30,521 nt of DNA from JAQBGV01 sp032128395. Its GTDB lineage: Bacteria; Planctomycetota; UBA8108; UBA1146. The first letter of the stretch is position 1, and each line of letters starts with the position of its first letter. A program made the position numbers and the translations under genes. Shown here in pieces: positions 17,040 through 24,970 of the stretch. The notes under the pieces are model-generated. The model was not told the DNA's origin. It saw nothing but the letters and a program-made list of their open reading frames with translations, and did not search any database. The DNA lies in the NCBI GenBank assembly GCA_032128395.1, contig JAQBGV010000155.1:1-30521 (forward strand), written 5' to 3'.

Positions 17040-18402
17040 CTAGGATCTTCCACCACAGCATGCCCAGCCCGAGCCAGATCACGATGTGGAAGAGCGAGAC
17101 CAGGAAGCCGATCTTGAACCAGCGGCCCGTCGGCACGTATCCCATCCCGAAGTAGATCACGACCGGCCCGGTCGAATAGTTCGTGGTGCAGCCGCACAGG
17201 TTCGAGAATGCTCCGATCAGCGGAACGACCAGCATCGGCGCCGCGCCAGCGACCTGCGCCACGGCGAAGAAGGTCCCTGCGAGTGCCGTGATGTGCCCTG
17301 TGAGCATCGAGAAGCCATACATCGAGTAGAAGTAGACGAGCGCGAGCACGATCGCGACAGCGATCGGTCCCATGCCGCCGACCTGCAGCTCGATTCCCCC
17401 TCGGAACCACTCGATGACGCCGTGCTCGAGCAGCAGCGTCGCCATCGAGAGGAGCCCGCCGAGCCAGAACAGGGCGTCCCAGGCGCCGGTGTTGGCACAT
17501 GCCTGCTTCCAGGACAACGCGCGCGCCAGGATCAATACGACGACCCCGAGGAGGGCGACGGTATCCGAGTGCATATGGTGCGCGAACTCGGTGCACCAGA
17601 GCACGATCAGAAGCACGAATACCGACGCCATCACCTTCTCTGCGTTGCTCCAGGTGCCGAGTTCCGACAGCTGACGGCTCGCTTCTGCTCGTGCCGCGCC
17701 GACGTCTTCGAGGGTTGGCGGAGCGAGTTTGTGGATGAACCAAGGCAAGAGCAGCATCCCCGCGAGGCCGGGCACGATGCCCGCGGTGAACCAGGTGAGC
17801 CACGAATACGACTCGATCGCGTCCAAATTCTGAACTGCCGCTGCGCTGACGAGACCGTTCGCAGCCATGCCGGTCAGGAACATCGCCGCCGCGATGAGGT
17901 TCGCATGGGCGCCGACGAGCACCAGGTACTCGCCGGCGCGCCGGGGTTCATGATCGGGCTCGGAACGGAGAGCCCGGGCGAGGGACCCGACGATTGGCGC
18001 CATGATGCCACCGCCTCGGGCGGTGTTGGACGGCACCACGGGTCCGAGGAGGAGCTCGGTCCCGCAGAGCGCGTACCCGAGTCCCCGGGTGGATCGGCCG
18101 AGTTTCATCACGAGGAGCAGTGCGATGCGACGCCCCAGCCCGGACTCCCTTACCGTCCCCGCGATGAGGAACGCGGCGACCACGAGCCAGACGACGCCCT
18201 GTCCGAAGCCCACGAGAGCGCCGAATTCCCGGACGAGATGGGGATTCTCTGCATCGTAGGTGGTCGCCAGCGGCACGGTGCCCGTGCTGACGAGCACCAG
18301 CATCCCGATCAGCACCATCGGACCCATGGGGAGTGGCCGGATCAGGAAACTGGCGATCGTTGCGGCGAATATCGCCAGCACCTGCCACCCGGTGTCCGAC
18401 AC
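17029..18402 (-). CDS. DASS-family sodium/anion (dicarboxylate-type) transporter
   Basis: At least 457 residues with 11 or more hydrophobic segments. It has the two SNT-type motifs of the divalent anion:Na+ symporter family: GPVVPSNTARGGGIMAPI (S125-N126-T127) and CTTNYSTGPVVIYFGMGYV, followed by GRWFKIGF. The second motif and RPLPMG near the N-terminus resemble the CitT/2-oxoglutarate-malate translocator branch, so di- or tricarboxylates are the likely cargo. The listed 5' end is GTG 18402, the first standard start. The frame stays open to about 18558 and encodes RSFLTRFGACWLIGAAIWF just upstream, which looks like the family's first membrane helix. The true start is therefore probably upstream (CTG 18546 or ATC 18504). 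Confidence 0.9.
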   Translation of the reverse strand: MSDTGWQVLAIFAATIASFLIRPLPMGPMVLIGMLVLVSTGTVPLATTYDAENPHLVREFGALVGFGQGVVWLVVAAFLIAGTVRESGLGRRIALLLVMKLGRSTRGLGYALCGTELLLGPVVPSNTARGGGIMAPIVGSLARALRSEPDHEPRRAGEYLVLVGAHANLIAAAMFLTGMAANGLVSAAAVQNLDAIESYSWLTWFTAGIVPGLAGMLLLPWFIHKLAPPTLEDVGAARAEASRQLSELGTWSNAEKVMASVFVLLIVLWCTEFAHHMHSDTVALLGVVVLILARALSWKQACANTGAWDALFWLGGLLSMATLLLEHGVIEWFRGGIELQVGGMGPIAVAIVLALVYFYSMYGFSMLTGHITALAGTFFAVAQVAGAAPMLVVPLIGAFSNLCGCTTNYSTGPVVIYFGMGYVPTGRWFKIGFLVSLFHIVIWLGLGMLWWKILGWW

Positions 18403-18577
18403 CGTCTCCGGGGTCGGTGCGAACCAGATTGCAGCACCGATCAGCCAACACGCTCCGAAGCGAGTGAGGAACGATCTCGGATCGAATGGCGTGGTGCCGG
18501 CGATGGCTACCTCTCCCCCCGAGGTGGGCGTTGCTGCCTCTGTCAGGCGGCGAGAATGCTATCCGATGCGTCCTCGA

Positions 18578-19204
18578 TCATCTCGAAGCGTCACCTCGGA
18601 GGGCTCCATCGGCAGGATTCTCCGCTTCGATGGCGGGCAGTTCCACCTCTCGTCGCCACTCGATGAGCATCGCCCGGGTGCGAGCGGCGCGGTCCCCCGT
18701 CGGGTCGATGTCCCCTGCGGGTCGCAGGTATTCGTACTCCTCCGGGTGGTGCTCCCGCAGCCAGCGGTCGAACTCCTCGCCGCGCCCCTTCGGCTTGTCG
18801 ATCCCCGGCGCGGAGGAGACCATCGTCCCCGTGATCCGCCCCGCTCCGTCGATGAAGTAGGTCCGCAGGTAGATCCCCGCCCCTCGCTCGGTGAGGCGGA
18901 AGTAGTCGTTCATCTCTTCGACGAGGACCTCGACCCCGCCCCCGGTCACGTGCCACTCCCGCGCCTCGCCGTGTCCGCAGAAGTGGTCATCCCAATCCTT
19001 CCAACGACCGCCGGCCAAGCTCCAGGGGGTGCCCGGGCCGCTCTGCTCGTTCCACCATACGCGCGGATCATCGGACAGATAGCTCCGGGCGGTCTCGAGG
19101 TCGCTTCGTTCCAGAGCGGCACGGAAGCCTCGCACGTGGCGGACCTGCGCGGGAACGCAAGATGTGAGAATCAGGACGAAAACCCAGCTGGACGAGCGTC
19201 GCAC
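18578..19204 (-). CDS. Small lipoprotein with NTF2/SnoaL-like domain
   Basis: A 208-residue protein with a lipoprotein signal (MRRSSSWVFVLILTSC, acylation at C16). The mature part (FRAALERSDLETARSYLSDDPRVWW, here quoted in two pieces FRAALERSDLETARS and YLSDDPRVWW) has the opening pattern of NTF2-like/SnoaL folds, which bind small ligands or are inert scaffolds. The C-terminal third contains a charged helix (GEEFDRWLREHHPEEYEYLR). I cannot name a substrate. The start is GTG 19204 with AAAGGA about 6 nt upstream. It lies upstream of and in the same direction as the DASS transporter, but with the extended DASS start the gap is short or nil, so they may be unrelated neighbours or an operon. Confidence 0.8.
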   Translation of the reverse strand: MRRSSSWVFVLILTSCVPAQVRHVRGFRAALERSDLETARSYLSDDPRVWWNEQSGPGTPWSLAGGRWKDWDDHFCGHGEAREWHVTGGGVEVLVEEMNDYFRLTERGAGIYLRTYFIDGAGRITGTMVSSAPGIDKPKGRGEEFDRWLREHHPEEYEYLRPAGDIDPTGDRAARTRAMLIEWRREVELPAIEAENPADGALRGDASR

Positions 19205-19365
19205 GGAGAGTCCTTTCCCGAGGGGACCGACGGGGATGTACCACGGATCCTCGCTGATTCGAGAGGGGATCGCCTCCTCCCCGACCGCGGGCTGCAGATA
19301 GGGCTCAAGTCAGGGAGCTCCGTCGCCGAAGGTATCGAGGAGATACCGATCGGACAGGGAGAGTC

Positions 19366-19827
19366 ATGAAAAAGAACGCCAGGAAGAATTTCCTTCCACT
19401 TCCGTCGCTGCAGTTCCAGCTGATCGTGATTTGTTTCTTCTTCGCGATTTGCTCCGGGTTGCTACAGCACCTCCTCGGACAAGCGTTGATCGCGGAGCTG
19501 GTCTCTCAGCTCCCGGACCAGGGAGCGAAGATCAATGCCAGTGTGATGGATCAGCTCGTCCTCACCTTCGGAATCATGGTTCCATTCGTGTTCGGAGTGG
19601 GAACGCTCATCACTTTCCGCTACGCGGGCCCCCTGTTCCGCTTCGAGCGGCACCTCCGGCAGATCGCCGCAGGGGAGGATCCGGGGCCGTGTCGGCTGCG
19701 CAAGGGCGATCAAATGGGGAGCCTGTGCGAGTCCATCAACCTCGCGGTGGACGCTCTCCGAGCGAATGCTCCGGGTGGTGCGCCCGAATCTCAGGAACCC
19801 GAGACTGTGGAGCAGGCATCATCCTGA
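19366..19827 (+). CDS. Two-helix membrane protein with cytoplasmic HAMP-like domain
   Basis: A 153-residue protein. The first helix is ~16-35 (LQFQLIVICFFFAICSGLL), the second ~65-85 (LVLTFGIMVPFVFGVGTLIT), with a short periplasmic loop between. A HAMP-like segment follows (FRYAGPLFRFERHLRQIAAG, then LRKGDQMGSLCESINLAVDA). There is no kinase, methyl-accepting or cyclase output domain, so it may relay or modulate signals through a partner. Short stand-alone HAMP proteins of this type occur in deltaproteobacteria and planctomycetes. The start is supported by GGGAGAG at 19357-19363. A 6-bp hairpin GGTATC/GATACC (19331-19347) sits just before the ribosome-binding site. Confidence 0.85.
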   Translation: MKKNARKNFLPLPSLQFQLIVICFFFAICSGLLQHLLGQALIAELVSQLPDQGAKINASVMDQLVLTFGIMVPFVFGVGTLITFRYAGPLFRFERHLRQIAAGEDPGPCRLRKGDQMGSLCESINLAVDALRANAPGGAPESQEPETVEQASS

Positions 19828-19969
19828 GCGTCACGGTCGCTGCCTCGATCCCACTGCATGCCGAGAGAGCGCGGCAATTTCCCTCCGGGGGCCCACCCCG
19901 TACGTCGATAGGATGACTTCCTGAGTTCTGGTTGAGCTCAGATATCGAGCCCACTGGGAAGGACCGACT

Positions 19970-20227
19970 GTGAACGAATACTGGCACTCCGAGGATGGCT
20001 CCTCGTTCTGCTTCTGCTGCGATGGCGAGTGGTTTCAGATGGTGAGCGGCGATTCGGATGATCCGCAATGGAACTTCTGCACGGTCACGATGCTCCAGGG
20101 CCTCCCTGAGGACATGCAGGAGCGGAACTACGAAGAGATCGACCTGCACTCGATGCTCGACGAACTCGAGTGGTCCGAGGATGAGCTCCAGAGCCAGATC
20201 AAATCTCAGCTGAACCCTACGGACTGA
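19970..20227 (+). CDS. Small acidic protein of unknown function (85 aa)
   Basis: An 85-residue soluble protein. The N-terminal half has a compact FCFCCDGEWFQMVSG cysteine cluster and aromatic residues; the C-terminal half is a strongly acidic helical stretch (EEIDLHSMLDELEWSEDELQ, 20 residues). I recognise no family. The coding call rests on GTG 19970 with GGAAGGA upstream, a clean in-frame stop, low similarity to antisense artefacts, and a strong hairpin shortly after the stop. The acidic tail could mimic nucleic acid or bind a basic partner, but this is speculative. Confidence 0.68.
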   Translation: MNEYWHSEDGSSFCFCCDGEWFQMVSGDSDDPQWNFCTVTMLQGLPEDMQERNYEEIDLHSMLDELEWSEDELQSQIKSQLNPTD

Positions 20228-20256
20228 CGGCCGCCGTCCTCATCGAGAATGCGTTG

Positions 20257-20278
20257 GCGGGCCCCGAAAGGGGCCCGC
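20257..20278. terminator. Strong GC hairpin, likely bidirectional transcription stop
   Basis: GCGGGCCCC and GGGGCCCGC form a perfect 9-bp stem around a GAAA tetraloop. It lies 30 bp after the stop of the 85-residue gene and before the end of the convergent helicase gene. There is no T-run on either strand, so any termination may be factor-dependent. Confidence 0.6.
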
Positions 20279-20296
20279 GTCACATTCCGAGGCTTC

Positions 20297-20387
20297 TGGG
20301 AGGCTGTCGGAAAATCTCGGTCCGGACGTCGCCGGCTCGCTCACGCCCGGTCGGACGGCGGCACCCTCTCGAACGAGATTTCCCGAC
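20297..20387. repeat. Dispersed repeat, copy 1 (REP/MITE-like)
   Basis: The 65 bp at 20297-20361 match 22994-23058 at 56 positions without gaps. The element also has inverted arms: GTCGGAAAATCTCG (20306-20319) and CGAGATTTCCCGAC (20374-20387) pair at 13 of 14 positions. It lies between convergent gene ends, just before the helicase stop. No transposase is present. Confidence 0.75.
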
Positions 20388-20393
20388 CGCCGC

Positions 20394-22259
20394 CTAGTAG
20401 GGCCGTTTCTTCGCGTGCTTCCGCCATGGCTTGGCATCGCCCGGTCCCGTGTGTCTTCCAGGCGCTGGGCGATTCCCAGGTGCTGAGCGCGTGCCCACGT
20501 GCCTCGCGACGCGGGGGGGGGACGGCTTGTCGCGTTCTTTCTCGTGGTCCATGGGACGGGCCGCGATGAACGCAGCGGTGCGACCGCGGACCGTCACTCT
20601 TGCCATGCGCTCGATGATCGCGTCGGCGTACTCGGCCGAGACGTCGACGAAGCTCACCTTTTCACAGATCGAGATCGCTCCCACCGCACGTCCCGGCACC
20701 CCGGCTTCGTTTGCGATGGCGCCGACCAGATCCGCCGGGCGCACGCCAGCCTGGCGACCGATGGAGACGAACAGGCGCACCGAGCCCTCTTCTGCTTCCC
20801 TCGAGCTCGTACGGTCGTAGCTGCTCGTCCTCGCCGCCGTCGGCTCGGGATCGCTGATGCGCAGCGGGCGCTCCCCGCTGGCCATCCGCGCCAGGGCAGA
20901 GGCGATGGTCTGCAGATCCATTCCAGGCTCCGAACTCAAGTCGCCGACGACCTTCTCGTAGGGGTCGAGTCCACCCTTTTCGATCGCCTGCTGCACCCGC
21001 GAACGGAAGTGCGCCGTTCGACCGGCGAGGAGCTCTTCGTTCGTCGGAATCTGCATCGGGGTCATTTTTTGGCCCGTGTAGCGTTCGATCGCGCTCTGCA
21101 GGCGTCGTTCCCTCGGCGTCACCAACAGGATCGAAACACCCCCACGACCCGCGCGTCCGGTTCGCCCGATCCGGTGAACGTAGACTTCCGGCTCGGACGG
21201 TGGATCGTAGTTGATGACGTGGGTGATTCCCTCGACGTCGAGACCCCGAGCGGCGATGTCGGTGGCGACGACGAGTTGGATCTTGCGCGCGCGGAGCTGG
21301 GAGACGATCGCCTCGCGCTGGTCCTGGCTGAGGTCGCCGTGGAGCGCAGCGGCGGCAACGCCGCGGGTGCGCAGAAGATCGACCAGATGAGCGCAGCTCG
21401 CTCGAGTGCGGGCGAACACCAGGACCGCGTCGGTGGGTTCGGCCTCGATCAGGCGCGCGAGGACGTTCAACTTCTGCCCCGCATCGGTGACCAGGACGCG
21501 TTGATCGATGATCTCCACGGCGCGCGTACGAGTGTCGATCTTGACCTGGACTGGGTCCCGCAGGTAGGCGCTGGCGACGCGCTGGATCGCCTCTGGCATC
21601 GTCGCAGAGAAGAGCGCCGTCTGTCGCGTCTCGGGAACCTGCGAGAGAATCTCTTCGACGTCCTCGATGAAACCCATACGAAGCATCTCGTCCGCTTCAT
21701 CGAGGACCACGTGGCGCACGGTGGCCAGCGACAGCGCTCCGCGCGCGATGCAATCCTTGATGCGTCCGGGAGTGCCGACGACGATATGGACTCCGCTGCG
21801 GAGCGCACAGATCTGCTTGTAGATCGGAGTGCCCCCGTAAACGGTCAGCACTCGCACCTTGATCGACTCGCCGTAGCTGCTGAGTGCGGCCGTGACCTGC
21901 AGCGCCAGCTCCCGGGTCGGACAGAGGACGAGCCCCTGGACCTCGCGCTTCTCGACGTCGAGCGCCTGGATCATCGGGAGCGCGAACGCAGCGGTCTTTC
22001 CCGTCCCCGTCTGGGCCTGCCCGACGACATCGCGACCTGCGAGGAGCGGTGGGATCGCCTGGGCCTGGATCGGTGTCGGGGCTTGATAGCCGCCGTCCGC
22101 CAGGCGCTGGACGAGCATCGGGTGTAGCCCGAGGTCGGCGAACGAGCGGGACTCGCTCACGACGGGCTCGGGATCGGCGGCCGAGGGGGCGATTCGGCGT
22201 TTCACGCGCCGGATGACTCCGGCACCGCTGACGGGTCTTCTGAACTCTGACGCTGGCAT
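20394..22259 (-). CDS. deaD: ATP-dependent DEAD-box RNA helicase with DbpA-type RNA-binding domain (DeaD/CsdA-like)
   Basis: A 621-residue helicase. Visible motifs are the Q motif region (F40, then PTPIQAQAIP), Walker A AQTGTGKT (82-89), PTREL, TPGR, DEAD (187-190), SAT (218-220), ARGLD and HRIGRTGRAGRG. A linker leads to a DbpA-type RNA-binding domain at about 510-580 (VRLFVSIGRQAGVRPADLVG through VSFVDVSAEYADAIIERM), the arrangement of DeaD/CsdA, which helps ribosome assembly and mRNA decay in the cold. The tail is basic (KPWRKHAKKRPY) and probably adds nonspecific RNA affinity. The ATG at 22259 has GGAGAA upstream. It is the most securely identified gene here; the symbol is by domain order, and RhlE/DbpA paralogues are the alternative. 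Confidence 0.93.
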   Translation of the reverse strand: MPASEFRRPVSGAGVIRRVKRRIAPSAADPEPVVSESRSFADLGLHPMLVQRLADGGYQAPTPIQAQAIPPLLAGRDVVGQAQTGTGKTAAFALPMIQALDVEKREVQGLVLCPTRELALQVTAALSSYGESIKVRVLTVYGGTPIYKQICALRSGVHIVVGTPGRIKDCIARGALSLATVRHVVLDEADEMLRMGFIEDVEEILSQVPETRQTALFSATMPEAIQRVASAYLRDPVQVKIDTRTRAVEIIDQRVLVTDAGQKLNVLARLIEAEPTDAVLVFARTRASCAHLVDLLRTRGVAAAALHGDLSQDQREAIVSQLRARKIQLVVATDIAARGLDVEGITHVINYDPPSEPEVYVHRIGRTGRAGRGGVSILLVTPRERRLQSAIERYTGQKMTPMQIPTNEELLAGRTAHFRSRVQQAIEKGGLDPYEKVVGDLSSEPGMDLQTIASALARMASGERPLRISDPEPTAARTSSYDRTSSREAEEGSVRLFVSIGRQAGVRPADLVGAIANEAGVPGRAVGAISICEKVSFVDVSAEYADAIIERMARVTVRGRTAAFIAARPMDHEKERDKPSPPRVARHVGTRSAPGNRPAPGRHTGPGDAKPWRKHAKKRPY

Positions 22260-22502
22260 CGTTTCTTCTCCGAGTCGGACAAAAGGGTCGCAAACCCTAT
22301 CACACGAAGGCGTTACATGATCTCTAATCGTGCGGTTTCGGAGAAAATACCCCAGCTACTGACCGTGTGGCCATCCCGCGCACCCCACGCGGATCGCGGG
22401 TGTCGGGTCGAAACCGCCGCTCGTCGGCTCTGCGCGGGGAGTTCGCCGACCGGGCCCCCACCCGCAGTGATCGTCGGATGGGACCATCGCACGGCACGAG
22501 TC

Positions 22503-22967
22503 TCAACCCCGTTCGAGCAGCTCTCGCAGCTGGAAGCCGTGCCGGATGGGGTGCATCACCGCATGCTCGAGCATCGCATCGATGCAGTAGGGGACCCCCC
22601 AGGATGAATCGTGGACCGAGCGATCCGCGACCTTCTCGGTGAGGTCGACGAGAGGGAGGCGCCATCGCTCGATGAGATGTTCCAGGTACTCGTCTGCCAT
22701 CGCCTCGATGTGCTCTTGCGGCGGCGACTCCCGGATACTCGGGTCCGGAAGTTCGAGGTTCGTACAGATCCACATCATGTAGCCGCGAGCGGCGCCGAGG
22801 ACGTGACGCAGGAGCAACTCGGGGGAGCGGTAGCTCGGGTCCTCCGTGTCGGGCAGCGGCCGCCCGGAGCAGCGGAACCGACGCCATTCTCCGAGGAACT
22901 CCCGGAGTGACCGCTCGTGGAGGATGACCAGTGCCCGGGCTCCGCGGTGTGGGTAGGCGAGATCCAT
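22503..22967 (-). CDS. DinB-fold putative metal-dependent protein
   Basis: A 154-residue four-helix protein. The DinB metal-site pattern is suggested by a histidine in LLLRHVLGAARGYMMWI and the C-terminal HAVMHPIRHGFQL helix with spaced histidines. DinB-like proteins include thiol transferases for bacillithiol or mycothiol and many of unknown role. I place the start at ATG 22967, where GAGGAGGG is upstream; a longer in-frame extension to 23192 would read through the dispersed repeat and lacks family resemblance. It points the same way as the helicase, 243 bp away, with no visible terminator between, so co-transcription is unclear. Confidence 0.8.
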   Translation of the reverse strand: MDLAYPHRGARALVILHERSLREFLGEWRRFRCSGRPLPDTEDPSYRSPELLLRHVLGAARGYMMWICTNLELPDPSIRESPPQEHIEAMADEYLEHLIERWRLPLVDLTEKVADRSVHDSSWGVPYCIDAMLEHAVMHPIRHGFQLRELLERG

Positions 22968-22993
22968 CTGCCCTCCTCTCTCGGGGGAGATTC

Positions 22994-23081
22994 TAGGAGG
23001 CTGTCGGAAAACCTCAATTCGGAGGTCGCCAGCTTGCTCACCCCCGGTCGGACGGCGGCTCAGATCGAGGGTTCCACCGAC
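22994..23081. repeat. Dispersed repeat, copy 2
   Basis: Matches copy 1 over 65 bp (22994-23058, 56 identical). Arms GTCGGAAAACCTC (23003-23015) and GAGGGTTCCACCGAC (23067-23081) are imperfectly inverted. It lies 27 bp upstream of the DinB-like start codon, in the 282-bp divergent gap before the CFA-like gene, so it could carry or disturb the DinB promoter. Confidence 0.72.
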
Positions 23082-23172
23082 GATCGACCTTTGCCGCCAT
23101 CCGACCGGACGCGACCCGCACGACGGCCATCTGACCCCTGAGCCCGAGGGGCGAGGAGGGAGTTGATTCGCC

Positions 23173-23198
23173 GTTGATCTCTGCAGCCGCAAGTCGGA
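23173..23198. repeat. 26-bp direct repeat, left copy
   Basis: Matches 24682-24707 at 24 of 26 positions (core CAGCCGCAAGTCGGA). The two copies bracket the CFA-like gene in the same orientation. Confidence 0.7.
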
Positions 23199-23249
23199 TG
23201 ATGATCGAATGTGTGCGTAGACGACTGGTAGACGGCTGGACGGATCAGG

Positions 23250-24662
23250 ATGCCGATGGAACCGCCGAAGTCATGGAAGCCGCTCGAGCGCCGGATGCAG
23301 GTGAGGAAGAGCCTCGCCCGCTCCCTCGCTGCGATCAGGGCGCGGCGCGCCTCCGACGACCAACTCGCGGCCAGGGTACGGAAGTTTCTCGAGGAACTGC
23401 TCGAGGCGTTTCCGTGGAGAGTCCGCGTGCAGGACTGGACCGACGCCACCTATCTTCTCGGTGGCGACGCATCGCACTGGAGTGGTCACGACGCGCTCGA
23501 TCTACGTCTCACGCCGGCTGCCGGGCGCGACCTGATCGCGCTCGACATCATGCGCTTCCTCGAGCGGTTCCTCGAGGGGGAGATCGGAATAGAGGGTAAT
23601 CTCTACCTCTTTCCCGAACTGCGCAACTACGCGAAATTGCCGCTGAAGCCGTGGGAGATCCTGAAGAACCGCCTGCGCAATCGAATCCTGCAGGCGCCCT
23701 CGCAGGCGAGTCGGAGTGTGAAGAGTCACTACGACATCCCCGAGGAAGCGCTGTTCTACCTCGACCGCGTCTACCGGAGCTATTCCTGCGGGATGTTCGA
23801 GTGTCCGTCCGACCTGTCGATCGACGACCTGGTGCGCGTCGGGGTAGGCGAGCGGGACGCCTACGATTCACTCGAGCGCGCGCAGTGGCGAAAGTTCGCC
23901 CACGCGGCGGACTACCTCGCGCCTTCCCCCGACGAGACGGTGCTCGACGTCGGGTGCGGTTACCCGGGCTTTCTCATGGTGCTCATGGATCGCCACCCTT
24001 GTCGTCAGGTCGTCGGCTGGACGCACTCGGCCAACCAGGCGCGCGAGGGCCAGGAGATGCTCTCGGGATACGACCCCGAGCGATACGAGCTCCACGAAGG
24101 GGACTATCGCGAGGACCAACGTGTCTACGACCACATCCACTCGACCGGAATGATCTCGCACGTCGGCCCCCCGGGCCGCGATAGTGGTCTGTTGAACTAC
24201 GCGCGCGAAGTGCGGGGACGCATCAAGATCGGCGGCCGCTACGTCCATCACGCACTGATGACCTCCTTCACGGGCCAGCCGCTGTTCGACACGATCGGCC
24301 CGGCATTCAATCGCCGCTACGTGTGGCCGGGGTTCTACTGGTACACGCTCGGCGAACACGTGGAGACGCTCGAGCGGAACGGGTTCCAGATCGTTCAGGT
24401 GATCAATCTGACGCCGCACTACGCGAAGACGACGCGCGCGTGGCACGAGCGTATGATCGCCGACGAAGAGACCTTCGTGCGGCACGCCGGGGAGTCGACC
24501 TACCGCGCGTGGCAGGTGTTCCTGGCCGGGATCACCGGGAGCTTCCTCAACCGCCAGACCCACTGCTATCGCATTCTCTGCGAGGCGGTCGATATCGAAC
24601 GGCCGGACACCTCGGTCTCCGACCCTGCCCGCAGCGCCAGTGCACGGATGAAGCTATTCTGA
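23250..24662 (+). CDS. Cyclopropane-fatty-acid-synthase-like SAM methyltransferase
   Basis: A 470-residue protein of the CFA synthase/mycolic acid methyltransferase family. The characteristic pre-motif is SVKSHYDIPEEALFYLD followed by YRSYSCGMFE (about 157-184), then SAM motif I VLDVGCGYPG (V231 to G240) and a C-terminal HYAKTTRAWHERM. In E. coli Cfa, such enzymes add a methylene to unsaturated phospholipid acyl chains; relatives add methyl groups. About 150 residues of N-terminal domain precede the catalytic part, as in true CFA synthases. A desaturase lies 308 bp downstream and could supply the double bonds it needs. Two ATGs compete (23250 and 23256). It is bracketed by a 26-bp direct repeat. 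Confidence 0.9.
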   Translation: MPMEPPKSWKPLERRMQVRKSLARSLAAIRARRASDDQLAARVRKFLEELLEAFPWRVRVQDWTDATYLLGGDASHWSGHDALDLRLTPAAGRDLIALDIMRFLERFLEGEIGIEGNLYLFPELRNYAKLPLKPWEILKNRLRNRILQAPSQASRSVKSHYDIPEEALFYLDRVYRSYSCGMFECPSDLSIDDLVRVGVGERDAYDSLERAQWRKFAHAADYLAPSPDETVLDVGCGYPGFLMVLMDRHPCRQVVGWTHSANQAREGQEMLSGYDPERYELHEGDYREDQRVYDHIHSTGMISHVGPPGRDSGLLNYAREVRGRIKIGGRYVHHALMTSFTGQPLFDTIGPAFNRRYVWPGFYWYTLGEHVETLERNGFQIVQVINLTPHYAKTTRAWHERMIADEETFVRHAGESTYRAWQVFLAGITGSFLNRQTHCYRILCEAVDIERPDTSVSDPARSASARMKLF

Positions 24663-24681
24663 GAACTCTGCTCGTATCGCG

Positions 24682-24707
24682 GTTGAACTCTTCAGCCGCA
24701 AGTCGGA
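24682..24707. repeat. 26-bp direct repeat, right copy
   Basis: Matches 23173-23198 at 24 of 26 positions and begins 20 bp after the CFA-like stop codon. The shorter core GCCGCAAGT also appears at 8968-8976, after the acyltransferase gene. Confidence 0.7.
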
Positions 24708-24791
24708 GAATGTCCAGCGCTTGCGCGTCGGACGAAGGCACGGGCAGGGCTCTGTACAGTCCATGTCGATCACGCCACGCGTCTCGATGAG

Positions 24792-24944
24792 CTGTGGATT
24801 CAGACGGTCTGGGGATTCAGACGGTCTGTGGATTCAGACGGTCTGGGGATTCAGAAGGTCTGGCGATTCGGAATGTCTGGCGATTCGGAATGTCTGGCGA
24901 TTCAGAAAGTCTGGGGAATCAGAATGTCTGGGGAATCAGAACTC
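24792..24944. repeat. Nine tandem copies of a 17-bp repeat upstream of the desaturase
   Basis: The unit is close to CTGGGGATTCAGACGGT and repeats nine times with an exact 17-bp period. Early copies keep the dyad CAGAC-G-GTCTG across each junction; later copies drift (CGGAATGTCTG, CAGAATGTCTG). The last copy ends 26 bp before the desaturase ATG, so the array covers the place where a promoter or operator would be. Confidence 0.9.
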
Positions 24945-24970
24945 ACCGAGCCGCGGGCGGAGACCACTGA

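Larger units (their letters stand above)
24663..24970. other. Intergenic region (308 bp) upstream of the desaturase
   Basis: Half of it is the nine-copy 17-bp tandem repeat. The rest holds the right copy of the 26-bp repeat. No gene is supported; an open frame reading through the repeats is low-complexity. Confidence 0.6.

Noticed and set aside
17086..18666. Long plus-strand open frame (526 codons) opposite the DASS transporter
   Set aside because: Its translation is rich in Arg, His, Glu and Pro with no hydrophobic core or family motif; the opposite strand encodes a clear transporter. High GC keeps antisense frames open.
20499..22127. Plus-strand open frame (542 codons) opposite the helicase
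   Set aside because: Antisense to an unmistakable DEAD-box helicase; low-complexity Arg/Asp-rich translation.
20297..23081. Composite transposon or IS ends flanking the helicase/DinB pair
   Set aside because: The ends resemble IS termini in style, but no transposase lies within or beside the segment and no target duplication is visible.
24792..24944. CRISPR-like array
   Set aside because: Units are directly abutting 17-mers with no unique spacers, and no cas gene is nearby.
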